From CF-161 sp035638495 (lineage in GTDB: Bacteria > Chloroflexota > Dormibacteria > Dormibacterales > Dormibacteraceae): DNA of 64,000 nucleotides. Positions 24,574-34,500 of this stretch are shown in pieces; the stretch's first letter is position 1; each line of letters opens with the position of its first letter. The stretch spans positions 1 through 64,000 of the forward strand of contig DASQZW010000215.1 of the NCBI GenBank assembly GCA_035638495.1. Direction: 5' to 3'. A program made the position numbers and the translations under genes. The notes below the pieces were generated by a model that searched no databases, was not told the DNA's origin, and saw nothing but the letters and a program-made list of their open reading frames with translations.

Positions 24574-25914
24574 ATGCTTATTCTAGTCTGCGATGCCCTC
24601 CGCCACCCGAGCTCCTTCGCGGCCGGCCTCCTCCCCCACCGCCCCAACCGCGCACGTCTCCGCACCAACCCTGGCCGGCCCCGTCGCCCCGAGCATCGCA
24701 CCCCTGCCCCTGGCGTCTTGACGGCTGGGGTCGACTGGCGGCGGAACCTCGCCGCGCTGTGGTTCGCGCAGTTCACCGCGATCTTCGGCTTCTCCTTTGC
24801 CTTTCCCTTCCTGCCGGTCTACCTCCGGCAGCTCGGCGTGCACGAGACCGGGCAGCTCGCCCTCTGGACGGGCGTCGCCGGAGGCGCGTCCGGCGCCGCC
24901 CTCGCCGTCATGAGCCCTCTGTGGGGGGTCCTCGCCGACCGCTACGGACGCCGCGCCATGCTCCTGCGGGCGATGGTCGGCGCCGGGCTCACCGTCGGGC
25001 TGATGGGCTTCGCGCGCGGGCCGCTCGACCTCGTGCTGCTGCGCCTGATCCAGGGCGCCACCTCCGGTACCGTCCCCGCCGCGACCGCCCTGGTCGCCAG
25101 CGGCACCCCGCGCCACCGCGTCGGCTGGGCGCTCGGGGTCCTCAGCTCCGCCGTGGCCGTGGGCAGCGCCCTCGGGCCGCTGGTCGGCGGGCTGGCGGCG
25201 GCCGCCTTCGGGATCCGCTCCATCTTCCTGGGCGGCGGCGTCCTCCTGGCCATCGCCACGCTGCCCGTCCTCCTCATCGTGCGCGAGGCGCCGGTCCGGC
25301 GCAGCGAGGAGGAGCGCGGCCCCGTCATCGAGCTGCTGCGGCGCACCGCCCCGGGCGCCGTCGGCACCCTCGCCGCCCTGCTCGTCTGCCAGGCGCTCAT
25401 CCAGCTCTCCTACAACGGCTACCAGCCGCTCGTCGTGCTGCGGCTGCTCGCGCACCTGTCGAGCGGCATCGAGGCGGTGACCGGCCTCGCCTTCGCGGCC
25501 GCCGGGCTGTGCAGCGCCGTCGCCTCGGTGCTCTACGCCTCGATCGCGCGGCGCATCGGCTATCGCATCCTGGGCGTCATCGCCGCCCTCCTGCTGGCAA
25601 GCGCGCAGCTGCTGGTCGCCTGGAGTCCGGGCGTGGTCCTGATCGTCGCGGGCGCCGCGCTGGCGGGCGCGTTCTACGGCATGGTCGGGCCCGTCATCTC
25701 GACCATGATCGGTCTCGAGACGCCCGCCGCCGTGCAGGCGCGCGTGTTCGGGGTGGTGGCCAGCGCGAACGCGGTCGGCTTCGCGCTCGGGCCCCTCAGC
25801 GCGGGCGTCCTGGCCGACAACCTGGGCACGTTCGTGGCAATCTGCGGGTGCGCGTTCGCCTCCTGCCTCCTCGCCGTCGTCCTCGCGGCGCGCGCGAGGG
25901 AGCCGGCGCGGTAG
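24574..25914 (+). CDS. MFS transporter
   Basis: About 446 residues as the longest frame. Twelve transmembrane segments begin at LAALWFAQFTAIFGFSFAFP. The loop 2-3 signature is seen as GVLADRYGRRAML, and a weaker copy in the second half as SIARRIGYRILG. A Pro/Arg-rich N-terminal 48 residues are probably not translated: an in-frame TTG at 24718 gives VDWRRNLAALW directly before helix 1. It belongs to the drug/sugar-efflux type of the major facilitator superfamily; the substrate is unknown. Confidence 0.88.
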   Translation: MLILVCDALRHPSSFAAGLLPHRPNRARLRTNPGRPRRPEHRTPAPGVLTAGVDWRRNLAALWFAQFTAIFGFSFAFPFLPVYLRQLGVHETGQLALWTGVAGGASGAALAVMSPLWGVLADRYGRRAMLLRAMVGAGLTVGLMGFARGPLDLVLLRLIQGATSGTVPAATALVASGTPRHRVGWALGVLSSAVAVGSALGPLVGGLAAAAFGIRSIFLGGGVLLAIATLPVLLIVREAPVRRSEEERGPVIELLRRTAPGAVGTLAALLVCQALIQLSYNGYQPLVVLRLLAHLSSGIEAVTGLAFAAAGLCSAVASVLYASIARRIGYRILGVIAALLLASAQLLVAWSPGVVLIVAGAALAGAFYGMVGPVISTMIGLETPAAVQARVFGVVASANAVGFALGPLSAGVLADNLGTFVAICGCAFASCLLAVVLAARAREPAR

Positions 25915-25929
25915 CCTTGTGGACCGATC

Positions 25930-26514
25930 ATGCTCTCCAGAACCCTCCTCCCGGTGGCGGCCGCCGCGCTGACGGCCCTTGCCGTCGCCAGCTGCGGTTA
26001 CCCCGACCCAACTCCGAGCCCGCCGCCCGGCGCCGGCGTCAACCAGAACACCCCGACCCCACAGGCCGGCGGCGACGAGTTCCACGCCGGCGACAACCAG
26101 ACCCCGGTCAAGTTCCCCGACGGTCTGCAGATCATCGACCTGACGGTGGGAAGCGGCCAGCTCGTGCCGCCCAACTCGACCGTCACGGTCCAGTACACCG
26201 GCTGGCTGAGCGACGGCACAGAGTTCGACACCAGCCGCCAGGCCGGCCGCGACCCGCTGTGCGCGATCCTGGTCAACACGCAGTCGACCGTCGGCAACTG
26301 CACGCCCGTCATCACGGGCTGGAACGAGGCCGTGCCCGGGATGCGGATCGGCGGCAAGCGGAAGATGATCCTGCCGCCCGGCCTGGCCTACGGCGCGCAG
26401 GGCCAGCCGCCGACCATCCCGGCGAACGCAACGCTCGTCTTCACCGTCGAGGTGATCTCGATCGTGTCCACGGCCACGCCGCCGCCGGCGGCCCCGAGCC
26501 CTACTCCCTCCTAG
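25930..26514 (+). CDS. FKBP-type peptidyl-prolyl isomerase lipoprotein
   Basis: A 194-residue protein with a lipoprotein signal (LAVASC lipobox), a Pro-rich linker and an FKBP domain (about residues 70-180). Landmarks: VTVQYTGWLSDGTEFDTS, VITGWNEAVPGMRIGGKRKM, LPPGLAYGAQG and ATLVFTVEVIS. It should assist folding of exported proteins at the outer face of the membrane. The domain holds a short insert (CAILVNTQSTVGNC) with two cysteines that could form a disulfide. Its stop overlaps the convergent eccC stop by 4 bases. Confidence 0.92.
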   Translation: MLSRTLLPVAAAALTALAVASCGYPDPTPSPPPGAGVNQNTPTPQAGGDEFHAGDNQTPVKFPDGLQIIDLTVGSGQLVPPNSTVTVQYTGWLSDGTEFDTSRQAGRDPLCAILVNTQSTVGNCTPVITGWNEAVPGMRIGGKRKMILPPGLAYGAQGQPPTIPANATLVFTVEVISIVSTATPPPAAPSPTPS

Positions 26515-29500
26515 GACCGCGCCGGGGAGTCGATCGTCTGGATCAGCATGGGCCGGTGCCGGCGCCGGACCAGCAGGCCCCGCCCGGGCGGCTGGTTCGT
26601 GGCGCGGTTCAGACCCAGGATCGGCCCCTCGCTCGGCTCGCCCGAGAGGATCAGGCCCGGCACGTGCAGCTCGCGGAGCCGGTTGAGCAGCGGGTCCATG
26701 CCCGCCCTGGCGACCCCGCCGACCCGTCGTGCCAGGATCACGTGAAGGCCCAGGTCCCGGCCCTGCGCGAGCAGCTCGGCCAGCGGCGCCAGCGGGCTGC
26801 CCGCGGACGTGGCCACCAGGTCGTAGTCGTCCACGACCACGTAGAAGTCCGGACCGGTCCACCACGACCGCGCCGCGATCACCTCCGGCGCCAGGCTGGG
26901 CGACGGCAGCCGCTCGACGATCCCCGTCGTCAGCTCCTTGATCGCGCCGGCGGCCTGGGGCGCGGCGCCGCAGTAGGCCCACAGCTGGCTCGGGTCGACC
27001 GCCCCGAGCAGGGTCCGCCGGTAGTCGACGACCAGGAACATCGCGCGGTCGGCCCGCTGCCGCGCCTGCAGGCCGGCGACGAGCGACCGGAGGAACGTGG
27101 TCTTGCCCGACTCCGAGTCGCCGAACACGAGCATGTGCGCGTCTGCGCCGGTGAGGTCGAGGTGCACCGGCGCCAGCTCGAACTCGTCCACGCCGATCGG
27201 CACGCCCGGCGTGGTGCCGTTTGCAGCCGGCAGCTGGTCGAGCGTGACGCGGCGCGGCAGCAGCCGCACTGCAGGGGCGACCGCTCCGGTCCAGGCCGCC
27301 GCGGCCGCCCCCACGATCTCCTCGATCGAGCGGCGCAGCCTCGGCTGGGCGACCTGGAGGTGGTTCATGTCGGGCGCCAGCGCCCGTCCGGGCACGCCGG
27401 CCGGAATCCCAAGCGCCGCCCGCCGGTTGATCTCGGATTCGGCGGGCTCGCCCAGCCGCAGCTCCAGCCGGCCCCCGATGTTGTCCCGGAGGTTCGGCCG
27501 GACCTCCTGCCAGCGGTTCGCCGTCAGCACGAGGTGGCACGCCACCCGCAGGCCCCGGGCAGCGATGTCGCGCAGCATCGGCTCCAGGTCCTCGAACTCC
27601 TCGCGCACCGGCCCCCAGCCGTCGACGACGAGGTAGACGTCGCTGCTCACGTCTGGGGGCAGCGAGCCCTCGGCCCGGCGCCGGCGGAGCGTCTCGGGTG
27701 AGTCGATGCCCATCTCGCGGAACCGCGCCTCGCGGTCGTCCACCAGTGACCAGACCTCGTTCACCGTGCGCCGCACCTTCTCGGGCTCCAGGCGGCCGGC
27801 CACGTCGCCGACGTGCGGCGCCCCGGCAAGTGTGAAGAGCGTGCCGCCGCCGTAGTCCACCACGTACACGCGCGCCTCGTCGGGGGTGTGCGTCGCGATC
27901 AGCCCCAGCAGCAGGCTGCGCAGGAACGTGCTCTTGCCGGTCTGTGGCGCGCCGACCAGCACCAGGTGGCCCGCCCAGCCCGAGAAGTCGACGGTGAACG
28001 GCCGCTGGTCCTGCTCCAGCGGCAGGTCGAGCAGGCCGATGGGGACCCTGCACTGTCCCAGCTCCGGCCAGTCCAGCGCCTGCATGCCCCGCTGCGGGTG
28101 CCGCCCCAGCGGCGGGAGCAGTCGGTCCAGCCCGACATCTGCCTCGAGCGGCGGCAGCCACACCTGGTGGACGGGCGCTGCCGCGGTCGCCCGCACCCGG
28201 TCCACCACGATCGCCATCTCCGTCGGCCGGCGGTGGCCGTTGCCGGCGACGGTGAGCGCGCGCTCGTCGCCCGGGATCGCCGCCAGCCCGCGCGAGAACA
28301 CCGGCACGGGCGCGCGAACAGCGAGCTGCTCCTCAACCGGCTGGTCGGGAGCCGAGACGAGGGCGGCCTTGAACCGCTCGTACACCTCGGTGTGCACCTT
28401 GAGATACGCCGATCCCGGGATCGACGGCAGGTGGTACGCGTCCGGCGTGCCGATCACCGAGTGGCTCTCGGCGGCGCTGAAGGTGCGCAGGCAGATCCGG
28501 TACGACAGGTGGCTCTCCAGGCCGCGGAGGCGTCCCTCCTCCAGGCGCTGGCTGGCCAGCATGAGGTGCATCCCGATGCTGCGGCCGACCCTCCCGATCG
28601 CGACGAACAGGTCGATGAAGTCGGGCCGGCTCGCCAGCAGCTCGCCGAACTCGTCGACCACGATCAGCAGGTAGGGCAGCGGCTCGGCGCGGGGCGGCAG
28701 CTGCCCCGATGCGCGCCGGTGCTGATACTCGCGGACGCTGTCGATGTTGCCGGCCCGCCGGAGCAGGCTCTGGCGGCGCTGCATCTCGCCGAACAGCGCG
28801 GAGTGCGTCCGGTCGATCATGCCCAGGTCGTCGGCCAGGTTGGTGATCATGCCGGCGACGTGCGGCAGCTCGGACAGGCCGGCGAACGCGGCGCCGCCCT
28901 TGAAGTCGACGAGCACGAGACTCAGCGTCTCCGGCGAGTGGGTCGCGACGAGCGCGGTGACCAGCGTGCGCAGCAGCTCGCTCTTGCCCGAACCGGTCGC
29001 CCCCACGACCAGACCGTGCGGGCCCATGCCGCCCTGCGCGGCCTCCTTGAGGTCGATGATCTCGGGGCCGCCGTCGGCGCCCACCCCGATCGGCACGCGC
29101 AGCACCTCCTGCGCCGAGCGCGCCCGCCAGAGCGCCTGCGGGTCGAGCGCGCCGGCGCTGCCCAACCCGAGCAGCTCCGTCAGCCGGCACGTCTCGCCCA
29201 GCGCGGCCGCCGCCTCGCGCTCGCCGAGCTGCAGCGGCGCGAGCGCCCGGGCGGTCGCCTCGCAGATCGCGAACGGCACATCGTCGAGCCAACCCTGCTG
29301 GAAGTTCCCGCGCACGTCCTCCGCGTGGAGCTGGCCGCTCGCCTCGACTCTGACGCGGACGTCTACGGTGGCCGGCTCGTCCCGCTGCGCGTCGACCAGG
29401 AAGACCAGGCTGGCGCCCAGGTCGCCGGCGCGGTCCGCCAGCTCGGCCAGCACGTCGAGCCGTGCGAGCGGCGAGGACGCCGAGAAGCCATCGACCACGA

Positions 29501-30449
29501 GGAGGATCTGCTTCGGCTGCTCGTCGGGCGCCGAGCGATCGTGGGCCTGCCGGCGGCGGAGCAGCTCGCGCCGCCGGCCGACCTCCTCCGCCAGCCGGCT
29601 CAGCACCTGCTGGCCCTCGCCGCAGAGCAGCGCCTGGCCCTGCTCCGGGACCAGGTGCGGCAGCCAACGGGCGAACTCCCAGGCGGGCTCGCCTCCGGGC
29701 GGGTGGCAGACGGCCATGAGGAGGTCCTGCGGCGCGCAGAATGTCGCCAGCTCCGTGACCACCGAGCGCGCGATGACGCGCGTCAGCGCGGGTGGTCCGA
29801 CCAGGCTGACGACCGGATGGGCGCGGAGGTCGAGCACGACGGGCTGGTCCTCGACGTCCCGGTGCCGCTCCACCACGCGCTCGGCCGCCGCCTGCAGCTC
29901 GGGGTCCAGGCGCGTCATCGGGTCATCGCTGCCCGGCAGGTGGAGGGGCGTCACCAGCGGCAGGGTGCCGCGGCCGATGCGGACCGAGACGAAGTCCTGG
30001 TCCCGCGCCCGGCGCTCCCAGACGCGAACCTGGCCGCGCGCGATCGCCCACAGCTCACCCGTTCCCGGGTGCGTGAAGCGAGCCGCCTCATCCTGCCGGG
30101 CCGCGACCTGGCGCGCCTGGCGGCCCAGGTCGTGCAGATACAAGAGGTAGCGCTCGCGATACAGCGCGGTCCGGCGGCGGGCCATGGAGAACTGCTGCGC
30201 GATCATGGCCCCGCTCAGCGCCAGTGATGCCAGCGTCATCGTCAGGCTGATCGCGATGTACGTCGGCTGCGGGTTGTAGACGATGAAGAACGCCGAGCCC
30301 ATGCTGGTGACCACGGGGAACAGCAGCTGCGGCCACCACGCGAAGCCGATCGTGGCCTGCTCGGCCGGCGGCGCCACGAGGTCGATGGGGTCCGCCGGCA
30401 CGCCCGGAGCGAGGACGCGGGCAGGCCGATGCAGGATGGTCTTGCTCAT
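26511..30449 (-). CDS. eccC: type VII secretion FtsK/SpoIIIE ATPase EccC
   Basis: About 1312 residues, the motor of type VII (ESX) secretion. Two N-terminal transmembrane helices (about residues 36-85) are followed by three P-loop ATPase domains: VVGATGSGKSELLR (Lys489), LVGAPQTGKSTFLR (Lys839) and VFGDSESGKTTFLR (Lys1116). Walker B copies read LLIVVDEFGEL, YLVVDGWG and YVVVDDYD. The single-chain, three-ATPase layout is the classical EccC plan. The ATG at 30449 has a GGGGAG site; a further 53 in-frame residues upstream look untranslated. It is last in the secretion locus and 67 bases from the preceding gene. Confidence 0.95.
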   Translation of the reverse strand: MSKTILHRPARVLAPGVPADPIDLVAPPAEQATIGFAWWPQLLFPVVTSMGSAFFIVYNPQPTYIAISLTMTLASLALSGAMIAQQFSMARRRTALYRERYLLYLHDLGRQARQVAARQDEAARFTHPGTGELWAIARGQVRVWERRARDQDFVSVRIGRGTLPLVTPLHLPGSDDPMTRLDPELQAAAERVVERHRDVEDQPVVLDLRAHPVVSLVGPPALTRVIARSVVTELATFCAPQDLLMAVCHPPGGEPAWEFARWLPHLVPEQGQALLCGEGQQVLSRLAEEVGRRRELLRRRQAHDRSAPDEQPKQILLVVDGFSASSPLARLDVLAELADRAGDLGASLVFLVDAQRDEPATVDVRVRVEASGQLHAEDVRGNFQQGWLDDVPFAICEATARALAPLQLGEREAAAALGETCRLTELLGLGSAGALDPQALWRARSAQEVLRVPIGVGADGGPEIIDLKEAAQGGMGPHGLVVGATGSGKSELLRTLVTALVATHSPETLSLVLVDFKGGAAFAGLSELPHVAGMITNLADDLGMIDRTHSALFGEMQRRQSLLRRAGNIDSVREYQHRRASGQLPPRAEPLPYLLIVVDEFGELLASRPDFIDLFVAIGRVGRSIGMHLMLASQRLEEGRLRGLESHLSYRICLRTFSAAESHSVIGTPDAYHLPSIPGSAYLKVHTEVYERFKAALVSAPDQPVEEQLAVRAPVPVFSRGLAAIPGDERALTVAGNGHRRPTEMAIVVDRVRATAAAPVHQVWLPPLEADVGLDRLLPPLGRHPQRGMQALDWPELGQCRVPIGLLDLPLEQDQRPFTVDFSGWAGHLVLVGAPQTGKSTFLRSLLLGLIATHTPDEARVYVVDYGGGTLFTLAGAPHVGDVAGRLEPEKVRRTVNEVWSLVDDREARFREMGIDSPETLRRRRAEGSLPPDVSSDVYLVVDGWGPVREEFEDLEPMLRDIAARGLRVACHLVLTANRWQEVRPNLRDNIGGRLELRLGEPAESEINRRAALGIPAGVPGRALAPDMNHLQVAQPRLRRSIEEIVGAAAAAWTGAVAPAVRLLPRRVTLDQLPAANGTTPGVPIGVDEFELAPVHLDLTGADAHMLVFGDSESGKTTFLRSLVAGLQARQRADRAMFLVVDYRRTLLGAVDPSQLWAYCGAAPQAAGAIKELTTGIVERLPSPSLAPEVIAARSWWTGPDFYVVVDDYDLVATSAGSPLAPLAELLAQGRDLGLHVILARRVGGVARAGMDPLLNRLRELHVPGLILSGEPSEGPILGLNRATNQPPGRGLLVRRRHRPMLIQTIDSPARS

Positions 30450-30516
30450 GCTTCTCCCCGACGTGAAGTGAAGCATGGGCGTCGCGGACCGTGTGCGGAC
30501 AATGGCCGCAGAGCGA

Positions 30517-31029
30517 TCAGCTGCGGTCGGACGCGGGCGGCTCCCCATCGTCGTGGAGGCGGGCGTCGACCACCGCGAGGAACGCACCCTCGTCCGGGGC
30601 CGGGCCATGGCCGCCGTTGAGGTGCTTGCCGCCCTCCCACTCGCCGATCATCGTCTGCGGCCGGTCCTCCGGGCTCCAGCTGTGCTCGAGGACGATGTAG
30701 CGCGCCGGTCCGTCCGGGTTCGAGCGCGGCAGCACGATGGCCGCCAGGTGGGCCTCGGTCGCGTGCTCGGCCGGCGGGAAGTGGATCAGCGCGACCTGAG
30801 CGTCGCCGAGCTCGTGGAACGAGCCCGAGAGGCCGGTCGACGGCAGACGGCGGTCCGGCGGGAGCTGGGAGCCGACGTGGTCCCAGATCATCGCCAGGGA
30901 CTTCGTCGCCGTGCCCCTGGCGGCGGCCTCCAGGATGACGCGCGGGTGGACCCGGGCTTCGGCGGGGAGCACGCGGTGCGCGAAGACGTAGTGGTGCTCG
31001 CGCGGCTGGTCGTCGAGGAACTTGCTCAT
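30517..31029 (-). CDS. hypothetical protein of the type VII locus
   Basis: A 170-residue soluble protein of unknown family. It has no signal or membrane segment. Segments such as MIWDHVGSQLPPDRRL, QVALIHFPPAEHATEAHLAA and YIVLEHSWSPEDRP suggest an alpha/beta fold. A strong GAGGAGAA site precedes the ATG. It lies between the gene overlapping the giant protein and eccC, so it may be a chaperone, regulator or immunity-type partner. No direct evidence favours one. Confidence 0.65.
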   Translation of the reverse strand: MSKFLDDQPREHHYVFAHRVLPAEARVHPRVILEAAARGTATKSLAMIWDHVGSQLPPDRRLPSTGLSGSFHELGDAQVALIHFPPAEHATEAHLAAIVLPRSNPDGPARYIVLEHSWSPEDRPQTMIGEWEGGKHLNGGHGPAPDEGAFLAVVDARLHDDGEPPASDRS

Positions 31030-31042
31030 GGCGGCGTTCTCC

Positions 31043-31537
31043 TCACTGCATGCCGACGAACGTCTGGTCGAGCAGCTCCTTCGAGAGGGCGGAAGCGACG
31101 CCGGCGAGGGCCTCGCCGTTGCGGCCGGGCCCGAACGCCGCGCCGGGCGAGAGCCGCGCCGCCAGCTCCCTCAGCAGCCCTCCGACCACCATCGCGCGCA
31201 GCTCCGTCACGGTCACGTTGCGATCCGGGTCGCCGGGCCGCCGGTCGTCGATCGCGCGATCGCTGGCGAGCCGGTGCTGGAGCTCCAGCGCCATACGCTC
31301 GAGCGTGATCGCCCGTGGCGGCTGGTCGCGTTCGTAGCGCTGCCGCGTCAGGTAGTGCTCGAAGGGATCGAGGACCAGCGCACCGCCGCCGGCCGGCGGT
31401 GGATCGCCGCGCAGGACGTCGCGCAGCCGCTCCAGGGCAGTGTCGAACTGGTCCTCGCCGGATCGCGCCGCATCCAGCACCTGGACCGCGGCGGTCCGCA
31501 GGCGTTCGTACCGGCCGCTCGGGTCGTCCTGGCTCAT
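31043..31537 (-). CDS. hypothetical protein coupled to the giant secreted protein
   Basis: A 164-residue, mostly helical soluble protein (YERLRTAAVQVLDAARSGED, ERMALELQHRLASDRAIDDR, VTVTELRAMVVGGLLREL). Its ATG overlaps the giant gene's stop (ATGA), so it is translationally coupled and probably works with it. Chaperone, adaptor and immunity roles are all compatible. No known domain is recognised. Confidence 0.65.
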   Translation of the reverse strand: MSQDDPSGRYERLRTAAVQVLDAARSGEDQFDTALERLRDVLRGDPPPAGGGALVLDPFEHYLTRQRYERDQPPRAITLERMALELQHRLASDRAIDDRRPGDPDRNVTVTELRAMVVGGLLRELAARLSPGAAFGPGRNGEALAGVASALSKELLDQTFVGMQ

Positions 31538-34500
31538 CGGCTATTTCTACCTCCACCCGCACCGGAGCGTGGCTCCTCATCGTCCTGCGGTTGGGCGGCC
31601 GGCGGCTGAACGGCCGGAGACGGCCGGTCGACCGCCGCGCGAACCGCGGCCACTAGGGACTCCGCTGCTCCCCGCCACGTGCGGTTCTGCTCTTGCAGGG
31701 CGAGCCGCAGGTCCAGGGCCCGGTGCCGGGCCGCCTCGGGGTCGCTCAGGACCTCGCGGAGCCGGGCGACCCAGCGCTCGACGGGGACCGGCTCCTCGAA
31801 CCCCTGCTCGACCAGGGCCTGCCGCGCGAGCTCGGTAGGGAACAGGCCGGAGTCGCCGATGAACCGGCCCACACCGCTCGAGCTCGGGACCAGGATGGGC
31901 ACGCCCGCGCCCGCGGCCTCGAGACCGACGAGTCCGAATCCCTCGGCCCGAGACGGCATGATGACCACGTCCGCCTGGCGCATGTCGACGAGGAGCTCGG
32001 CCCGGTCGATCGTGCGTGGTCGGACCTCGACGAAGCGGCCAGCGATCTGGGACAGCTCCTCCTGGGCCTCGGCGACGGTCTCCGGCGGCGCCCCGCGCAC
32101 GATCAGCGTGACATCCGGCGGAAGGTCGCGGACCATCAGCGCCGCCGCTGCGGTCCCCTTCTGGGAGTCGTCGACCCGGCCGAACAGCAGGACAGTGGAC
32201 CGGTGCTCGCCCCGGGGCGGCGGCACGGGCTGCTCGAACGGGACGCCCGGAATCAGCTCGTGGATCGCCGGAGTGCTCCCGGTCATCGCCGCCAGCCGCT
32301 CCACCTCGGCGCGAAGCACCGGGCCGACGCCGACCGCCAGGTCCGACTGCGCGACCAGGTCGCGCTCGATCGCCTGGTTGCGAAGGCCCTCCGCCACCGG
32401 CTTTTCCTGGACGCGGGCCAGGGCGTCCGTGACCATGTGCACGACGTGCACGAAGCGTGCCTCCGGGAACCGCTCGTCGTGGATCTGCAGCGCCGCTGGC
32501 CCCGAGAAACGGCTGTGCCCGATCACCAGGTCGACGGCCTGCGGCAGCTCCTCGCCCCGGTACTGCAGCTGGTACCGCGAGTCCAGGCCCGGAACGTATT
32601 CGCTCGGGCCGATGAGGTGCACGCCGCCGTCGACGTGCCCGCGAGGCACCTCATGCCCGACCCGGACGAAGACGTCGTGGCCGGCCTCGGCGAGGCCCAG
32701 GCAGAGGTTGCGGTTCACGGCCGGAACGCCGCCCTTGTAGGGATCCCACTCGGTGATGTAGGCGAGCACCCGGAGGCCGACCGTCGCCAGCTCCTGCTGC
32801 TGGGCCAGCAGCAGCCGCGCCTCGGCGTACCGCTGGCGGACGAGCGGGCGCTCGCCCGGCTCCGCGTTCGCGACCTGCAGCTGCTGCTCGTGCCACAGAC
32901 GCTCGCGCTCCACGACCTGTTCGGTCCGCAGGGCGTCCACCGCCGCCTGTGTCCGAACCTCGCGGGCCTCGGCCGGCGTCGGGGGATGGAGCGGGAGCGG
33001 CGCAGCCGGCTCTACCGCCAGCCGCATGTGCCCGGCCTGGAGCACGCCCCTGGCGCCGTCGAGCGTGGCGGCCATCGCGTCCCGGGCGTCGTTCCGCGCC
33101 AGCGACTCGGCCTCGGCGAGCTGCGGCGGCCGCTGGTCCGGCGGCAGCGACCGCGCCAGATCGACCTCGTTGCGGAGGCGCACCTGCGCGACGTCGTACA
33201 GGGTCAGCGCCCGGCCGCCCTCGTCGATCGAACGCTGCAGCGCGTTCAGGGCACGCTCCGCCGTCTGCCTGGCGCCCGGCTCGTTGCCGAGGGCGCGGAG
33301 GGCGGCGTCGACCTCGTTGACCCGGTCCAGCACGCCCCGCGAGACCGCGACTGCCGGCCCCGAGAGCTGCGCCCGCACGACCGCCGCCGCCGGCATCAGG
33401 GCACCCGTGGGCTCGACGACCGACGGGTCGAACCCAGGCGGGAGCGCACTCGCGGGCGCCGGGCGTCCGGATGGCGGGCCCGGCAGCGGCACCGCCTGGG
33501 CTCGGTTGACCATGGCGTCGATGGCCGCCGAGGAGATCCCGTTGGACTGGACCCGGTCCACGAGGGCGTCCACCTGAGCAGCGGTCGGCGCCACCCCGTC
33601 GGGGAAGCCGTAGTTCGTCGGGAACTTCGGGATGTCGTCGCGCAGGAACCCCTGAACCTGGGGCACGTGGTCCTCGGGGATGGAGAGGCGGGCGTGCTCC
33701 TGGATGAACGTGGCGACCTCGGTGGTAGTCGGGTTCGCCGACAGACCGCTCGGCCAGGCGCCGAGCGCCTGCAGGTCCTGGATGGCGGTCTGGTTGCGCG
33801 GGTCCAGGAGAGCCTGGGCCGCGGCCGTCGCCCGGCCGTCGTCGAGCAGCTTCGCGAAATCGCGCGAATAGGCGCGCAACCGGCTCGGCGGCACCACCGG
33901 ATCGAACGTGGACCCCATCTTGACCTTGACCGACGACAGGCCCTCGCTGGAGATGCTGTCGAGCAGCGGGAAGTTCTTCGCCGCGCCCACGCTGGGCAGG
34001 ACGTTGAGATCCGCGGCGACCGCGCCGCGCTGGGCCAGGCCCTGCAGCTCGGCCGCCTCGCCGGCCGCGCCGTAGCGCTTGATCCAGCCGGAGGCGTCCG
34101 CGACCGCCCTGACCGCGGCGGCCTCGCGCTCCGCCTCCGCCGCGTCGACCGCCGAAGCCGCGGGGTCGCCGCTCGACGGGTCCGGGGGGATCGCGCTGGC
34201 CAGCGGCGGCCGCTCACTGCCGCTGCCGGCGGCGTCCGGCGGGGACGACGCCGGCGGTGGGGTATCCGGCTGCAGCGGCCCGCCGACCGGCAGCAGGTCG
34301 GACAGCCTCCACACCCTGCCCGAGCCCGGGACGATGGACGCCCGCAGATCGTCGAACCAGGCGGGGGGGATCGCGTACTGGTCGGCCCAGACCTGGCCCC
34401 GGGTGTGGAGGTCCACCCTCCAGGGGACCGACCGGGACCGGTTGGGGATGTTCTCGGGCTCCGCCGCTGCGCGGAGCCGGTCCAGGAAGGACTGACGGAC

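Noticed and set aside
24759..27701. 980-codon plus-strand frame
   Set aside because: Off-frame reading of the MFS and FKBP genes and antisense of eccC.
24583..28161. 1192-codon minus-strand frame
   Set aside because: It spans antisense of the MFS and FKBP genes and an off-frame of eccC; no domain is recognisable.
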